Assembly (NCBI GenBank): GCA_048465415.1
Contig: DBFWLO010000021.1
Location: forward strand, 1-64,000
DNA: 64,000 bases
Origin: Scatosoma sp048465415
Lineage (GTDB): Bacteria > Bacillota > Clostridia > Christensenellales > Borkfalkiaceae
Direction: 5' to 3'
Shown here: positions 9,487 to 18,614 of the stretch, piece by piece
How positions within the stretch are numbered: position 1 is the stretch's first letter
Layout of the letters: each line of letters opens with the position of its first letter
Notes under the pieces: generated by a model
Databases searched by the model: none
What the model was told of the DNA's origin: nothing
Seen by the model: only the letters and a program-made list of their open reading frames with translations
Made by a program: the position numbers and the translations under genes

Positions 9487-10512
9487 TCAGATTTCGTAAT
9501 GCAAGGGATTGGTGAGATAATGGATCTCGTCCAGTTCGTCCGCGGTCACATAGCCCGCCGGCGCGTTCAAAAGGGACGGGATTCTGTTGACGACCGTCGC
9601 GCAGGTATGTTCCACCGTCGCGGGTTTGACGACGTGAAATTCGGTGTCGGGCTCGCCGGTGATCTGCCAGTCGCACATATCGCCGTCGTCCGGGCCGTAG
9701 ACCTTGCCGATCGTCTCCTCTTCGATGACGATTCCCTGATACGTCTCGATCGTGACAACCGCCGACATACCGATACATCTCCCCGCTTTGATCTTCTTTC
9801 CGAGCGTTTCGCTGTAAACGTCCTGGTCCACGATATAGGGAACGTTTTCCTGTTTGATCGATTTGATCGTCAGACCGAGTTTATTGCAGATCGCTTCCGC
9901 CGCGTTCCAGGCGTAAGAAGGCACTACTTCCGCGGGGTGCGCAAGCTCCTTTTCAAACTCTTCCTTCGTCAGATCGCAGCCGTGCGCCTTGGCGAGCGCG
10001 AGACCGTATTCGTCCACGTTGTAGCTGTACGCGCCTTTGATCTTGGTGATGTTATGGCAGCCGCCAGCGACCAGAGCCACCATATTGATCCAGAAAATAT
10101 CCTGCATACCGCTGCCGGTGATCGTGCAGTTATTCTCTTTGGCAAGAACGTCGAGCTTATTCGTAAGCGCCGCGGCCGTCGTCCAAGGATAGATCGCCTC
10201 CTCGCAGGTGGTGATCACGTTCACGCCGCGCGTGACGCATTTTTCCACCGCCTCGTAAATATCGCCTACGAAACTGAACAGCGTCACGATCGCGACGTCC
10301 GCGTCGCATTCGTCGAGAACCTTGTCCGCGTCTTTGGAAATCTGAACCCCCGTTTTTACGCCCAGCTCCGCGAAGTCGCCGACGTCCATACCCAAAATAT
10401 CGGGATTTACGTCGATCGCGCCCACAATTTCCGCCCCTTTCGCATGCAGATACCGCAAAATGTATTTGGACATCTTGCCGCATCCGTACTGTATAACTCT
10501 TATTCTTTTCAT
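9487..10512 (-). CDS. NAD(P)-binding oxidoreductase of the DapB / 2,4-diaminopentanoate dehydrogenase type
   Basis: 341 aa. The N-terminus MKRIRVIQYGCGKMSKYILRY is a Rossmann dinucleotide-binding fold with GxGxM in place of GxGxxG. The overall layout (Rossmann half, long C-terminal domain with GSGMQDIFWINM) recalls 2,4-diaminopentanoate dehydrogenase of ornithine fermentation. The start at 10512 was chosen for the AAGGAG 7 nt upstream, not the longer frame to 10584. It is monocistronic, and no other ornithine-fermentation genes are present, so the substrate is open. Confidence 0.65.
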   Translation of the reverse strand: MKRIRVIQYGCGKMSKYILRYLHAKGAEIVGAIDVNPDILGMDVGDFAELGVKTGVQISKDADKVLDECDADVAIVTLFSFVGDIYEAVEKCVTRGVNVITTCEEAIYPWTTAAALTNKLDVLAKENNCTITGSGMQDIFWINMVALVAGGCHNITKIKGAYSYNVDEYGLALAKAHGCDLTKEEFEKELAHPAEVVPSYAWNAAEAICNKLGLTIKSIKQENVPYIVDQDVYSETLGKKIKAGRCIGMSAVVTIETYQGIVIEEETIGKVYGPDDGDMCDWQITGEPDTEFHVVKPATVEHTCATVVNRIPSLLNAPAGYVTADELDEIHYLTNPLHYEI

Positions 10513-10555
10513 GGCAGTACTCCTTGAATTTATTGTATCGAAAGATACCGTATAC

Positions 10556-10584
10556 AGTATACCACGATAAGTTGTCCCTGTCAA
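10556..10584 (-). promoter_or_regulatory. Promoter of the oxidoreductase gene
   Basis: Minus strand TTGACA (10579-10584), 17-bp spacer, TATACT (10556-10561). Downstream, GTATC-TTTC-GATAC (about 10535-10548) and a GTATAC-rich stretch form inverted repeats in the leader that could bind a regulator. Confidence 0.7.
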
Positions 10585-10639
10585 TCCCTGTTTTTGGAAA
10601 ATTTTGCCGCTTTTTGCCGCAAGTCTTTATAGGGAACTT

Positions 10640-11728
10640 TTACTCGGCGGCGATTTGTTCGTATAACGCCACGAGACTGCGCGTCGTTTCCCCGTAGCTC
10701 CTTGTCCCGTTCGTCACGCCGTTCGCTTTTAAAAACAAATCGTTGAACCAGGAGGAAACGCGGTCTATAAAGCCCTCGTATTTCGCGTAATGTTCGCTTT
10801 GATTGCGATATTCCCGTAAAATCTCGGGCGCGAGCTCTGCGCGGAGTTGTTGAGACGCCTCTTTCGGCAACGCGTTTAAAAGATTGGCCGCCGCCCGCAT
10901 TAAGCCGCTGTAATTGAGATAGGCGTCGTCGGCGCGGATACAGAGCACATACGAGACGATATTCGCCTCGTTTTCCCGGGAAACGCCTTTCGCGTGCGCC
11001 ATTTCGTGCGCCATCGTTTGCGGCAGATCGCAAACGGGAATATTCACGTTGACGTTCGCTTCCGCGTAGAAAGGAAGATAAATCCCCGTAATGCCCAGAT
11101 AACTCATCGGTACGGAAAGCAGGACTTTTTTGGGGCTCACCTTATAACCGGCAAAATAATCGGAACCGAGTTTTTCAAATTCCCCGTTCAAAAGATCGGC
11201 AAGCTCCGAAAATCCGTGTGCGGGAAGGATATTCCCCTTCTCGTCCCGTTCCAATTCGGCGGACGCGCCGTTAAGTCTTTGCACGTAGTATTCCGCCGCC
11301 GCATAAAGATTTTCCTCCGTGACCGGAACGTCGGACAAACCGAGCGGTTCGGTAACAGGTTTTCGTGCGTATAAGGGAGCGTAAAGCACGCCGAACGCCA
11401 AAACGAGAGACATGCCGAAAATCATTACCCGGTAAAGACAGCTTCCCGCGCGGGCAAACCTTTTTTTACAGAGCGAAACGATGAGAAAGACGAGCACAAA
11501 GACGCCGCCGGCGATCAAAAGTACGGCCGACCATTCGTAAAAGGAGACGGGAATATAATTTGTCAGCCGATTGAGAACCCAACTGATTCCGCGCGTAACA
11601 CCGCGCGCAAAAATCGATTCGGAAAGCGCGGGGATTTTCGCCAGAAGATATACGACGAGAATCGTAAACAGCACTACGCAAAACGTTATAAGCCGCGCTA
11701 AGCGGCGCTTTTTTTTCGTCTTTTTCAT
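10640..11728 (-). CDS. DUF3810-type membrane protein with HExxH motif
   Basis: 362 aa. Three hydrophobic segments fill the first 130 residues (ITFCVVLFTILVVYLLA; AVLLIAGGVFVLVFLIVSL; MIFGMSLVLAFGVLYA). The rest is predicted outside or at the membrane and contains HEMAHAKGVSRENEANIVSY, a zinc-metallopeptidase-like HExxH with a downstream Glu. This matches the DUF3810 family, whose substrate is unknown. It follows the secreted-protein pair on the same strand after 37 bp and may share their transcript. Confidence 0.8.
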   Translation of the reverse strand: MKKTKKKRRLARLITFCVVLFTILVVYLLAKIPALSESIFARGVTRGISWVLNRLTNYIPVSFYEWSAVLLIAGGVFVLVFLIVSLCKKRFARAGSCLYRVMIFGMSLVLAFGVLYAPLYARKPVTEPLGLSDVPVTEENLYAAAEYYVQRLNGASAELERDEKGNILPAHGFSELADLLNGEFEKLGSDYFAGYKVSPKKVLLSVPMSYLGITGIYLPFYAEANVNVNIPVCDLPQTMAHEMAHAKGVSRENEANIVSYVLCIRADDAYLNYSGLMRAAANLLNALPKEASQQLRAELAPEILREYRNQSEHYAKYEGFIDRVSSWFNDLFLKANGVTNGTRSYGETTRSLVALYEQIAAE

Positions 11729-11765
11729 GGGCGGATCTCCGATAGAAAGGTCTCGCGGTATTTCC

Positions 11766-14135
11766 TCAGACTACGGGATTCGTCGCGGTGATCACTCCGT
11801 ATCCCTCGTTGACGTACTGCAAAAAGTTTATTTGGCTCGCGTCCGTCACATACGCGTAAACGACGTCCGTTTTTTCCGTCGTATTCTTGATACGCAGGAA
11901 ACATACCTGGAAAGCGACGGCGTCTTGAAGCTCGACCGTGAAAGCGGTCTGCGAATATACGTACCCTTCGCCCCCTACCATAAAGTCGGAGTTTATACTC
12001 TCTTCGTCGGTGACGAAATCGATGGAGAATCCGTCCTTACCGATGTCGCCCATGTCCCCGCCCTCCTGTCCCTGCACGGAGATATGCATCAGGGAAACGA
12101 CGCGATCGGGTACGTTGAGAAAATATCGTCCTGCGGGAAGCTTGAACGTATGGGCGTAAAGTTTTTCTACTCCCTTTATTGTTGTAATACCGTTTTTCGT
12201 TTCTTCTTTTCCGGCTTCCCATACCGCCGCAGTAGTATCGTCTCCGTTCTCGGGAAAATAGGAGATTCGCGTATCACTCTGCGGCACCCACATCACATAC
12301 ATGGGATTCCGCATAGGATTAGTAACAATTCCTTTGTTTGCCATCGTTTTTTCGTGCGAATAAATGCTTACTCTCGAATCTCCCCCGGAAACATCCTTAC
12401 TTGATGCAAAAACAGTGACGTTGGCTTCTCTGGTCAAAGTGAAATAAACACTGCTGGCAATCCATGTTTCCCCATTCACTTCATAAGAATCGACATCATA
12501 AACATTAACGCCCGACTTCGCAAAACGCGAAAGTTTTAAAATATGGTGCATGCTCGTCACATTTTTTATCGTAGCGTCTGTGTCCACATATTTAGCTGCC
12601 ACGCCAAAATCTTTGGTGCCGGCAGTCACCGCATTCCCGTCCTTATCGACCAAAGTTTTTTCAAAAAGTTCTCTTAAATACGTATACTTAGTATCTGAGA
12701 AATAATTTTTTTCGGCTGTTCCGTTAAAACTTGCCTCGTAAAATAAAACCTGACTCGATTGTAAACTCGCATCGTAATGGGCGGGAGAAGTCGAGCCCGA
12801 ATAATATTCCGGAATCCAATTCGATCCACCTTCATTATTGCCGTATATACTATTGAAATTTTGATCCGCGCTATAAATCTCCGCCGTCGAATAATAGAAC
12901 TTCGTATACGCTTGCGTATCGTTATAATTCAAAGCCTTAAAAGAAAACTGATCCAATCCCGTCTTAAAATCGGTGTCCGTATCCTGATTCGGAGTTACCA
13001 AGTCGAATACGCCGATACCGTTTCTTTTGTTTCCCAAAATTACTTGTTGTCCTCTGAAATCGACGCAGCGATTATACCTTGCGACAGGTACGCCGTCGCT
13101 GTTCCTCTTTAAGACATAACCGTCGAATAAGTTGTTTTTATCATATCCATTTATAATAAAATACCCATCATTCGTATTGGTATCGTTTATATTCTTGCCG
13201 TTTTCGTCCTTTGCGGCGCGAATCATATTGACGATTCCGTCCATATTCACAATACCGGTATCGCCGCTGTTCGCGTCTTTTGTAAAAAAGTTATTCGCAG
13301 TCTCTATCCCCTTCGTCGTACCGCTGCCGATAAAGGAAAATTTCGAATATATCTTCGACTTCGTATGGAAGTCGCCGTTCGCGATCCCTATATTTTCCAC
13401 GGTGATTTTTCCCGTGTCCGTCTGATCGAGATACCCCGCCACCAGCCCACAGTTGACCGTCTGCGAAGGGTTGTTCTCCGAAGTCGTCACCGTCAGATTA
13501 AGCAGCTTAAAGTTTTTCACAGCCGCGCCGTCGCCCAGAACGCCGAACAAACCGACCTTGTCAAAATATTCACTGCCGATAGAATCTTTGATTCTGCAAT
13601 TCGCTATGGTGATTCCGTTGCCCGTCAGCGTATGATAAAACGTATCGTACCCAAGCTCAGCACCCGTTTTCAGTCCCACTCCGATCGGCGGAATCCCGCC
13701 CTCCGAGTCGTAAACGTTCATATCGATCGTGCGATTGTTCAACTCCTTCGTCAAAGTCTCGTCCGCATAGTTGTCCTTATAGACGTAGTAAGTCGTATCG
13801 TTCGCGTCGATCAGCGTTCCGTCCGCGTTCTTTCTCTGTTTGCCGAACTGAAAATTCGTAGCCTGTTTGAACACCCCTTTGTCCGTGAGATAAGCGAGGT
13901 TGTAAAGGTGTACCGGTTTCGTGATGAAGAAGGTACTTTTACTCGGATCCGTCTCATCGATTTCGGATTCCGCATCAAAGTAAGACTTGACGATCGACGC
14001 GTCGAAAGAGGTGTCGAAATCGGTCTGCGGACGAAAAAACCAGGCGAAAGACGGCAGTACGAGCGCCATGATACAACAGGAGACGAGAAACAGATAGATC
14101 GTCGAAAATAATTTTCTTTTACGGGGATCACGCAT
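11766..14135 (-). CDS. Large secreted protein with SipW-type signal and GLUG-like repeats
   Basis: 789 aa. The signal segment IYLFLVSCCIMALVLPSFAWFF is followed by a mature domain starting near PQTDFDTSFD. Residues about 60-290 hold GLUG-like beta-helix repeats (VGLFGVLGDGAAVKNF, CGLVAGYLDQTDTGKITVENIG). The start at 14135 was chosen because GGAGGG sits 7 nt upstream and it overlaps the previous stop by 8 bp. The first gene of the pair also has an AWF signal end, so I infer both are exported by the same SipW-like peptidase and act at the surface, perhaps in matrix or fibre assembly. No peptidase gene is in the window. Confidence 0.7.
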   Translation of the reverse strand: MRDPRKRKLFSTIYLFLVSCCIMALVLPSFAWFFRPQTDFDTSFDASIVKSYFDAESEIDETDPSKSTFFITKPVHLYNLAYLTDKGVFKQATNFQFGKQRKNADGTLIDANDTTYYVYKDNYADETLTKELNNRTIDMNVYDSEGGIPPIGVGLKTGAELGYDTFYHTLTGNGITIANCRIKDSIGSEYFDKVGLFGVLGDGAAVKNFKLLNLTVTTSENNPSQTVNCGLVAGYLDQTDTGKITVENIGIANGDFHTKSKIYSKFSFIGSGTTKGIETANNFFTKDANSGDTGIVNMDGIVNMIRAAKDENGKNINDTNTNDGYFIINGYDKNNLFDGYVLKRNSDGVPVARYNRCVDFRGQQVILGNKRNGIGVFDLVTPNQDTDTDFKTGLDQFSFKALNYNDTQAYTKFYYSTAEIYSADQNFNSIYGNNEGGSNWIPEYYSGSTSPAHYDASLQSSQVLFYEASFNGTAEKNYFSDTKYTYLRELFEKTLVDKDGNAVTAGTKDFGVAAKYVDTDATIKNVTSMHHILKLSRFAKSGVNVYDVDSYEVNGETWIASSVYFTLTREANVTVFASSKDVSGGDSRVSIYSHEKTMANKGIVTNPMRNPMYVMWVPQSDTRISYFPENGDDTTAAVWEAGKEETKNGITTIKGVEKLYAHTFKLPAGRYFLNVPDRVVSLMHISVQGQEGGDMGDIGKDGFSIDFVTDEESINSDFMVGGEGYVYSQTAFTVELQDAVAFQVCFLRIKNTTEKTDVVYAYVTDASQINFLQYVNEGYGVITATNPVV

Positions 14136-14928
14136 GTTCGCTGCCCTCCGTATCAAAAGAAAAGCTCAGATCAGATTTGAGCGGCATACGATCCTTTCCG
14201 CCCCATTCAAATTGACCGTACCCTCCCCCATACAGCCTTTTCACCAACGGCTCGTCGTATTCCAGATTGAACCAAAGTACGAGCGTATCGGAGTCGGCTG
14301 GCACGGAATCCTTGAAAGTGATTACGGAATTTTTTACGACCGCCGTTTCGCTTTCTATCGAAACGAATTTTTGTTTGTCCGATTCGGCAACGGGCCCGAA
14401 CGCAGTCGTCGCGGCAGTGTAGATTTCTCGATTGGTCGTCACGGTTCCTAAATCCAAAGCCGATAATTTACTGATTTTCAAAACGTCGGAAAGATGATAA
14501 ACGCCGTCCGCATCGCCGGCAAATGCGTCGGTGAAAAGCGTTGAAATGCCCGCGGCGAGAATCGTGCTTTTAACGCCCTGCGCAAACTTGATCTCCGTTC
14601 TTAAAATCAAATTATTTATTTCATTTTTTTCCGTGATGATCGTATCGTATTCCAGCATGGAAAATACCATCTCCGTCTGGGGTGCGTTCGCGTTATCGTA
14701 ACAGACGCCGGTATTCAGTTCATAACGAAATCCGTCGCTGCGGTAAAAAGTACAGCGTACGGATTCAATCTCAAAAGTAGCGATTTCGATCGTGCCGCCC
14801 GTCGCCTTTACGCTTTTTCGACTCGAAAACCAGGCGACGGAGGAACCGATCAGCAAAACGACGCTCACAACCAGAAACAGCCCGGATAAGATCACTTTTT
14901 TTAAATTGTAATGAAATTCATTTTTCAT
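14128..14928 (-). CDS. Small secreted protein with SipW-type signal (TasA/CotN-like candidate)
   Basis: 266 aa. The N-terminus has a basic stretch, a hydrophobic core (VILSGLFLVVSVVLLIGSSVAWF) and then SSRKSVKATGGTIEIATFEI, which is the usual form of SipW-dependent substrates (camelysin/TasA group). The rest is beta-rich and has few Cys. It is first in a two-gene unit with the 789-aa protein. The family assignment rests on the signal region and general character only. Confidence 0.6.
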   Translation of the reverse strand: MKNEFHYNLKKVILSGLFLVVSVVLLIGSSVAWFSSRKSVKATGGTIEIATFEIESVRCTFYRSDGFRYELNTGVCYDNANAPQTEMVFSMLEYDTIITEKNEINNLILRTEIKFAQGVKSTILAAGISTLFTDAFAGDADGVYHLSDVLKISKLSALDLGTVTTNREIYTAATTAFGPVAESDKQKFVSIESETAVVKNSVITFKDSVPADSDTLVLWFNLEYDEPLVKRLYGGGYGQFEWGGKDRMPLKSDLSFSFDTEGSEHA

Positions 14929-15232
14929 AACGTCTTATCCCCCCCGCTATTCATCGACCATAAAAGCAATTAAAAAACGCGCGTAACGAGTTTTGAAACA
15001 TTGTAAGTATACTATTATAAAGTCTCTTGTGTAATATTATACTCCTTTTCTTATCGGTTTGTCAAGATTTTCCGCCGGAGAAAAGTGTCTTGCCGCTTTT
15101 TATGTCGTTTTTTGTCGCAAAACGTCCTTACCAAAGAATAAAACGTTTTCCGTACCGGAATTTTATGTATAAATTTTAGCGGATCGCAGCTGAACTCGGC
15201 ATAAAAATTTCCGATCCGTATATACTGCGGGT
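14929..15232. promoter_or_regulatory. Divergent promoter region without a gene
   Basis: AT-rich. On the minus strand TTGACA (15060-15065), 18-bp spacer, TATAAT (15036-15041) drives the secreted pair with a leader of about 100 nt. A second TATAAT-like box lies at about 15012-15018. On the plus strand TATACT (15221-15226) ends 6 nt before the deacetylase ATG, with no good -35 at 17 bp. No small ORF or stable RNA was recognised. Confidence 0.65.
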
Positions 15233-16354
15233 ATGGGAAAAATTTATTTCGTCAGGAATTTTTTCAAGAAACAAATGAAAGCGCTTTTTCTGGCCTCGTT
15301 GGTTCTTTTCACCGTTTTTTCTTTCGGAAATTCCGGGAAGGCGGCTGTTTCCGTCGGCGCGGAATCTGCCGCCGTCAGGACGATCAACCCGAACGTCCCT
15401 CTCGAACATCTTTTCACGCACTGTCTGATCGCGCACCCGGAAATCGCTTTCGCGAAAGGCAATTCTTACGGCAAACATCTGGACCGCGACTGTCTCACGC
15501 CGGACGAGTTCAGAAAAATCCTTCTTTCCCTGTACGAAAACGATTACGCGCTCGTGGACATACGAAAGACCTACCGCGAAAACGACGGCTACGGGGAACG
15601 AGTCGCCTTTGAATTTCCTGTCGATAAAAAACCTCTGATTCTCTCTTTCGACGACGTGGTATACGCGTCCAAAAATCAGGGAAAAGGTATGGCGGATAAA
15701 CTGATCGTGACGAAGAACGGCAAACTCGCCGCCTATACGAAAAACGCATCTCCGCAAGTCCACCGCGAGGAATTTGTCCCCATTTTGGAAGATTTCATCG
15801 CTCTGCACCCCGATTTCTCCTATCAGAACGCCCGCGGCACAATCTTTCTCACCGGTTTCGACGGCATTCTCGGATATCGTACTCAACGCGATTCGCCCAA
15901 TCGCCAATCGGAAATAAAAGCGGCTCAACAAGTGGTCGCGGCGCTCAAAAAACAGGGTTGGAGCTTCGGAAGCCATTCCTACGCGCACGGTCACATGAAA
16001 AAGTATACAGCCGAACACATGAAATCGGACGTCCAGAAATGGAAAAACGAAGTCGAGACGATCGTCGGCAGCACTCAAATCTACGCATACCCCTACGGCG
16101 AATGGATCCTCGGCGAAAATTGCTCCGATCCCCGCCAGGAAGCCTTGATAAAAGCCGGTTTCCGCGTCTTTTGCGGCGTCGGAGAGAACCCCTTTTACAC
16201 CAGAATGCCCTACGGGGAACAGAGCGTAAAGGTGCTTTTCCAGGACCGCTGCGCGCTCGACGGCGTATCTTTGAGAAACGGCCGCGGCGCACGCTTTTTC
16301 GACGCCTGCGCCGTCTACGATCCCCGACGTCCCGTACCCTATTCCTATGAATGA
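15233..16354 (+). CDS. Polysaccharide deacetylase family protein (NodB-like fold)
   Basis: 373 aa. An N-terminal hydrophobic segment (ALFLASLVLFTVFSFG) suggests export or anchoring. NodB-type marks are LILSFDDVVYAS (motif 1, FDD metal/base aspartates, with V where G is usual) and SHSYAHGHM (motif 2, HxxxH zinc ligands), then YAYPYGEW (motif 3). The region between motifs 1 and 2 is long (about 190 residues), unlike compact peptidoglycan deacetylases. It probably removes acetyl groups from a cell-wall or surface glycan. The ATG has no Shine-Dalgarno. Confidence 0.8.
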   Translation: MGKIYFVRNFFKKQMKALFLASLVLFTVFSFGNSGKAAVSVGAESAAVRTINPNVPLEHLFTHCLIAHPEIAFAKGNSYGKHLDRDCLTPDEFRKILLSLYENDYALVDIRKTYRENDGYGERVAFEFPVDKKPLILSFDDVVYASKNQGKGMADKLIVTKNGKLAAYTKNASPQVHREEFVPILEDFIALHPDFSYQNARGTIFLTGFDGILGYRTQRDSPNRQSEIKAAQQVVAALKKQGWSFGSHSYAHGHMKKYTAEHMKSDVQKWKNEVETIVGSTQIYAYPYGEWILGENCSDPRQEALIKAGFRVFCGVGENPFYTRMPYGEQSVKVLFQDRCALDGVSLRNGRGARFFDACAVYDPRRPVPYSYE

Positions 16355-16401
16355 AAATCAAACTACTGTGCGTGAGATATTTAAAGTACTTCGTCAAGCA
16401 T

Positions 16402-16443
16402 AATTATTATGTATGACATACATTATTATTTATGTTAGACATA
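16402..16443. repeat. AT-rich palindromic repeat (degenerate copy)
   Basis: CATAATTATTATG followed by TATGACATA and TATGTTAGACATA, between two convergent genes. It resembles the copies at 23294-23324 and 63534-63590, which carry CATAATATATATG and TCTGACATA. Confidence 0.5.
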
Positions 16444-16453
16444 GTTATTGTAA

Positions 16454-16489
16454 AAAGAAAAGGACGGTATAGACCGTCCTTTTTTCTTT
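16454..16489. terminator. Bidirectional terminator
   Basis: GGACGGT-ATAG-ACCGTCC flanked by A-runs on the left and T-runs on the right. It serves the deacetylase on the plus strand and purB on the minus strand. Confidence 0.85.
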
Positions 16490-16516
16490 AAACTTTTTGT
16501 CCGACTTCGGAATTTT

Positions 16517-17953
16517 TCAGATTCGAACGTCCCCTTTTTCGCCGAGCAGAGTTTGATTGACGGAAAGGATCGGATCGATCTCGTTTTCGATAAACTCGAC
16601 CGTTTGCGAAGGCGCGCGGCCGATAAATTTTTTGGCGTCTAAAATTTCGTCCATGCGGTTCCAGACGGGCTTGAACATTTCGTCTTGGAGGATAAGCGCG
16701 ATGAGATTATTGTCGCCCCCCTCCATTTTGACGTTTTTGCCCGCTTCCATAGAAAGAACTCGGATTTTTTCATGCAGTTCCTGGCGATTGCCGCCCGCCT
16801 TCACACACTCCATCATAATGTTTTCCGTCGCCATGAAGGGAAGCTCCGCTTTGATGTGTTTATCGATGACTTTATCGTAAACGACGAGATTCTCGGCTAC
16901 GTTCATATAAATATTGAGGATCGCGTCGACGGAAAGGAACGCCTGAGCGTTGACGATACGCCGGTTTGCGGAATCGTCGAGCGTGCGCTCGAACCATTGC
17001 GTGGAAGCCGTAATCGCGCTGTTCATCGGCAGAGAGATCACATATCTCGCCAAAGAGCCGATACGTTCGCAGCGCATGGGATTTCTCTTATACGCCATCG
17101 CCGAGGAGCCGATCTGGTTCTTTTCAAAAGGCTCTTCGATCTCTTTCATATTCTGCAAAAGACGGATATCGTTGGAGAATTTATAAGCGCTTTGAGCGAT
17201 CTGGGAGAGCACGCACAAAACGTTATAATCGAACTTTCTGGGATACGTCTGTCCGGTGACTCCGTAAACGTTTTCATACCCCATTTTTTCGACGACTTTC
17301 TTTTCTAAGGCCTTGACTTTCTCCTCGTCGCCGTCAAAGAGTTCGAGGAAACTGGCCTGCGTGCCCGTCGTGCCCTTGACGCCGCGGAGCTTGATATGGG
17401 CTTTGAGATTCATGAGATTCTCGTAGTCCATTTCGAGATCTTGCAGCCAGAGCGTCGCGCGTTTGCCGACGGTAGTCAGCTGCGCGGGCTGTAAATGGGT
17501 AAAGCCGAGCGTCGGCAGGTCTTTGTATTGCAGCGCGAATCTTTTCAGCTTGTCCATGACGTTGACGAGCTTTTTCAGAACGATGTCCAGCGCGTCGTTT
17601 ATCATAATGACTTCCGCGTTGCAGTTGACGAAACAGCTCGTCGCGCCCAGGTGAATGATCGGCATGGCGCTTTTCGCCTGCGCGCCGTAAGCCTTCACGT
17701 GCGCCATAACGTCGTGCCGGACTTCCCGTTCGTAACGCTCCGCCGCTTCGTAATCGATGTCCTCGGCGTATTTTTTCAGTTCCGCCACCTGTTCGGACGT
17801 GACGTTGAGTCCCAGCTCCATTTCCGATTCCGCGAGCGCGATCCAAAGTCTGCGCCAGAGCCGGAAGCGTTTTTCGTCCGAGAACGCCCGCTGCATTTCT
17901 TTGCCGGCATATCTTGTGATCAAAGGATTATTATAGATCGTATTATCCGTCAT
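16517..17953 (-). CDS. purB: Adenylosuccinate lyase
   Basis: 478 aa. It cleaves SAICAR and adenylosuccinate in purine synthesis. The fumarase/aspartase signature GSSAMAYKRNPMRCE is present, with the catalytic loop serine, and the N-terminal ITRYAGKEM and TSCFVNCNAE regions are also typical. Length fits the longer PurB form. It stands alone here, with no other purine genes near. TATAAT lies about 30 bp upstream. Confidence 0.97.
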   Translation of the reverse strand: MTDNTIYNNPLITRYAGKEMQRAFSDEKRFRLWRRLWIALAESEMELGLNVTSEQVAELKKYAEDIDYEAAERYEREVRHDVMAHVKAYGAQAKSAMPIIHLGATSCFVNCNAEVIMINDALDIVLKKLVNVMDKLKRFALQYKDLPTLGFTHLQPAQLTTVGKRATLWLQDLEMDYENLMNLKAHIKLRGVKGTTGTQASFLELFDGDEEKVKALEKKVVEKMGYENVYGVTGQTYPRKFDYNVLCVLSQIAQSAYKFSNDIRLLQNMKEIEEPFEKNQIGSSAMAYKRNPMRCERIGSLARYVISLPMNSAITASTQWFERTLDDSANRRIVNAQAFLSVDAILNIYMNVAENLVVYDKVIDKHIKAELPFMATENIMMECVKAGGNRQELHEKIRVLSMEAGKNVKMEGGDNNLIALILQDEMFKPVWNRMDEILDAKKFIGRAPSQTVEFIENEIDPILSVNQTLLGEKGDVRI

Positions 17954-18068
17954 CTTGCCTCTCCGATATAAAAAATTACGTCCTTATTATAACCGATCGT
18001 AAAAAAAAACACAACAAATTGCGTTGCGTTTTCCTTTATTTTCTTACATTTCCCGACAAAATCCGCCT

Positions 18069-18587
18069 TTACGCCTTCGCCGGTTCGGGATATTCCGCGC
18101 CGAACGTTTCCGCCGTCACCGATTTCAGCTTTTGTTCCTCATAGGGCCGGTCGTTCCAGTCCGTCTTTACGCCCGCGATCTCGTCCACCGTTTCCATACC
18201 TTCGATCACTTTGCCGAACGCCGCGTAATCCCCGTCGAGAAACTCCCCGTCGGCGTGCATGACGAAAAACTGCGAACCCGCGGAATCGGGCGCCTGCGCG
18301 CGCGCCATCGACAATACCCCGCGTTTATGGGAGATATCGTTGGCCTTAAACCCGTTTCCCGTAAACTCCCCCTTGATATGATAGCCGGGCCCGCCCGTAC
18401 CGATGCCCTTGGGATCGCCGCCCTGAATCATAAACCCGGCGATGACGCGATGAAAGATAAGACCGTTATAAAAACCCTTTTGCACGAGATGTAAAAAGTT
18501 ATTTACCGTATTGGGCGCCTTATCGGGATAAAGCTCCGCCTTGAACGTTTTGCCGTTCGCCATTTCAAAAGTTACGATGGGATTCAT
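18069..18587 (-). CDS. Cyclophilin-type peptidyl-prolyl cis-trans isomerase
   Basis: 172 aa, compact cytosolic form with no signal peptide. Motifs FHRVIAGFMIQGGDPKGIGTGGPGY and SAGSQFFVMHADGEFLDGDYAAFGKV contain the active-site Arg, Phe, Gln and Phe of cyclophilins. It lies 27 bp downstream of the dCMP deaminase on the same strand and is probably co-transcribed with it. Confidence 0.96.
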   Translation of the reverse strand: MNPIVTFEMANGKTFKAELYPDKAPNTVNNFLHLVQKGFYNGLIFHRVIAGFMIQGGDPKGIGTGGPGYHIKGEFTGNGFKANDISHKRGVLSMARAQAPDSAGSQFFVMHADGEFLDGDYAAFGKVIEGMETVDEIAGVKTDWNDRPYEEQKLKSVTAETFGAEYPEPAKA

Positions 18588-18614
18588 AGAATTTTCCTTC
18601 CTTCTTTTTTATTT

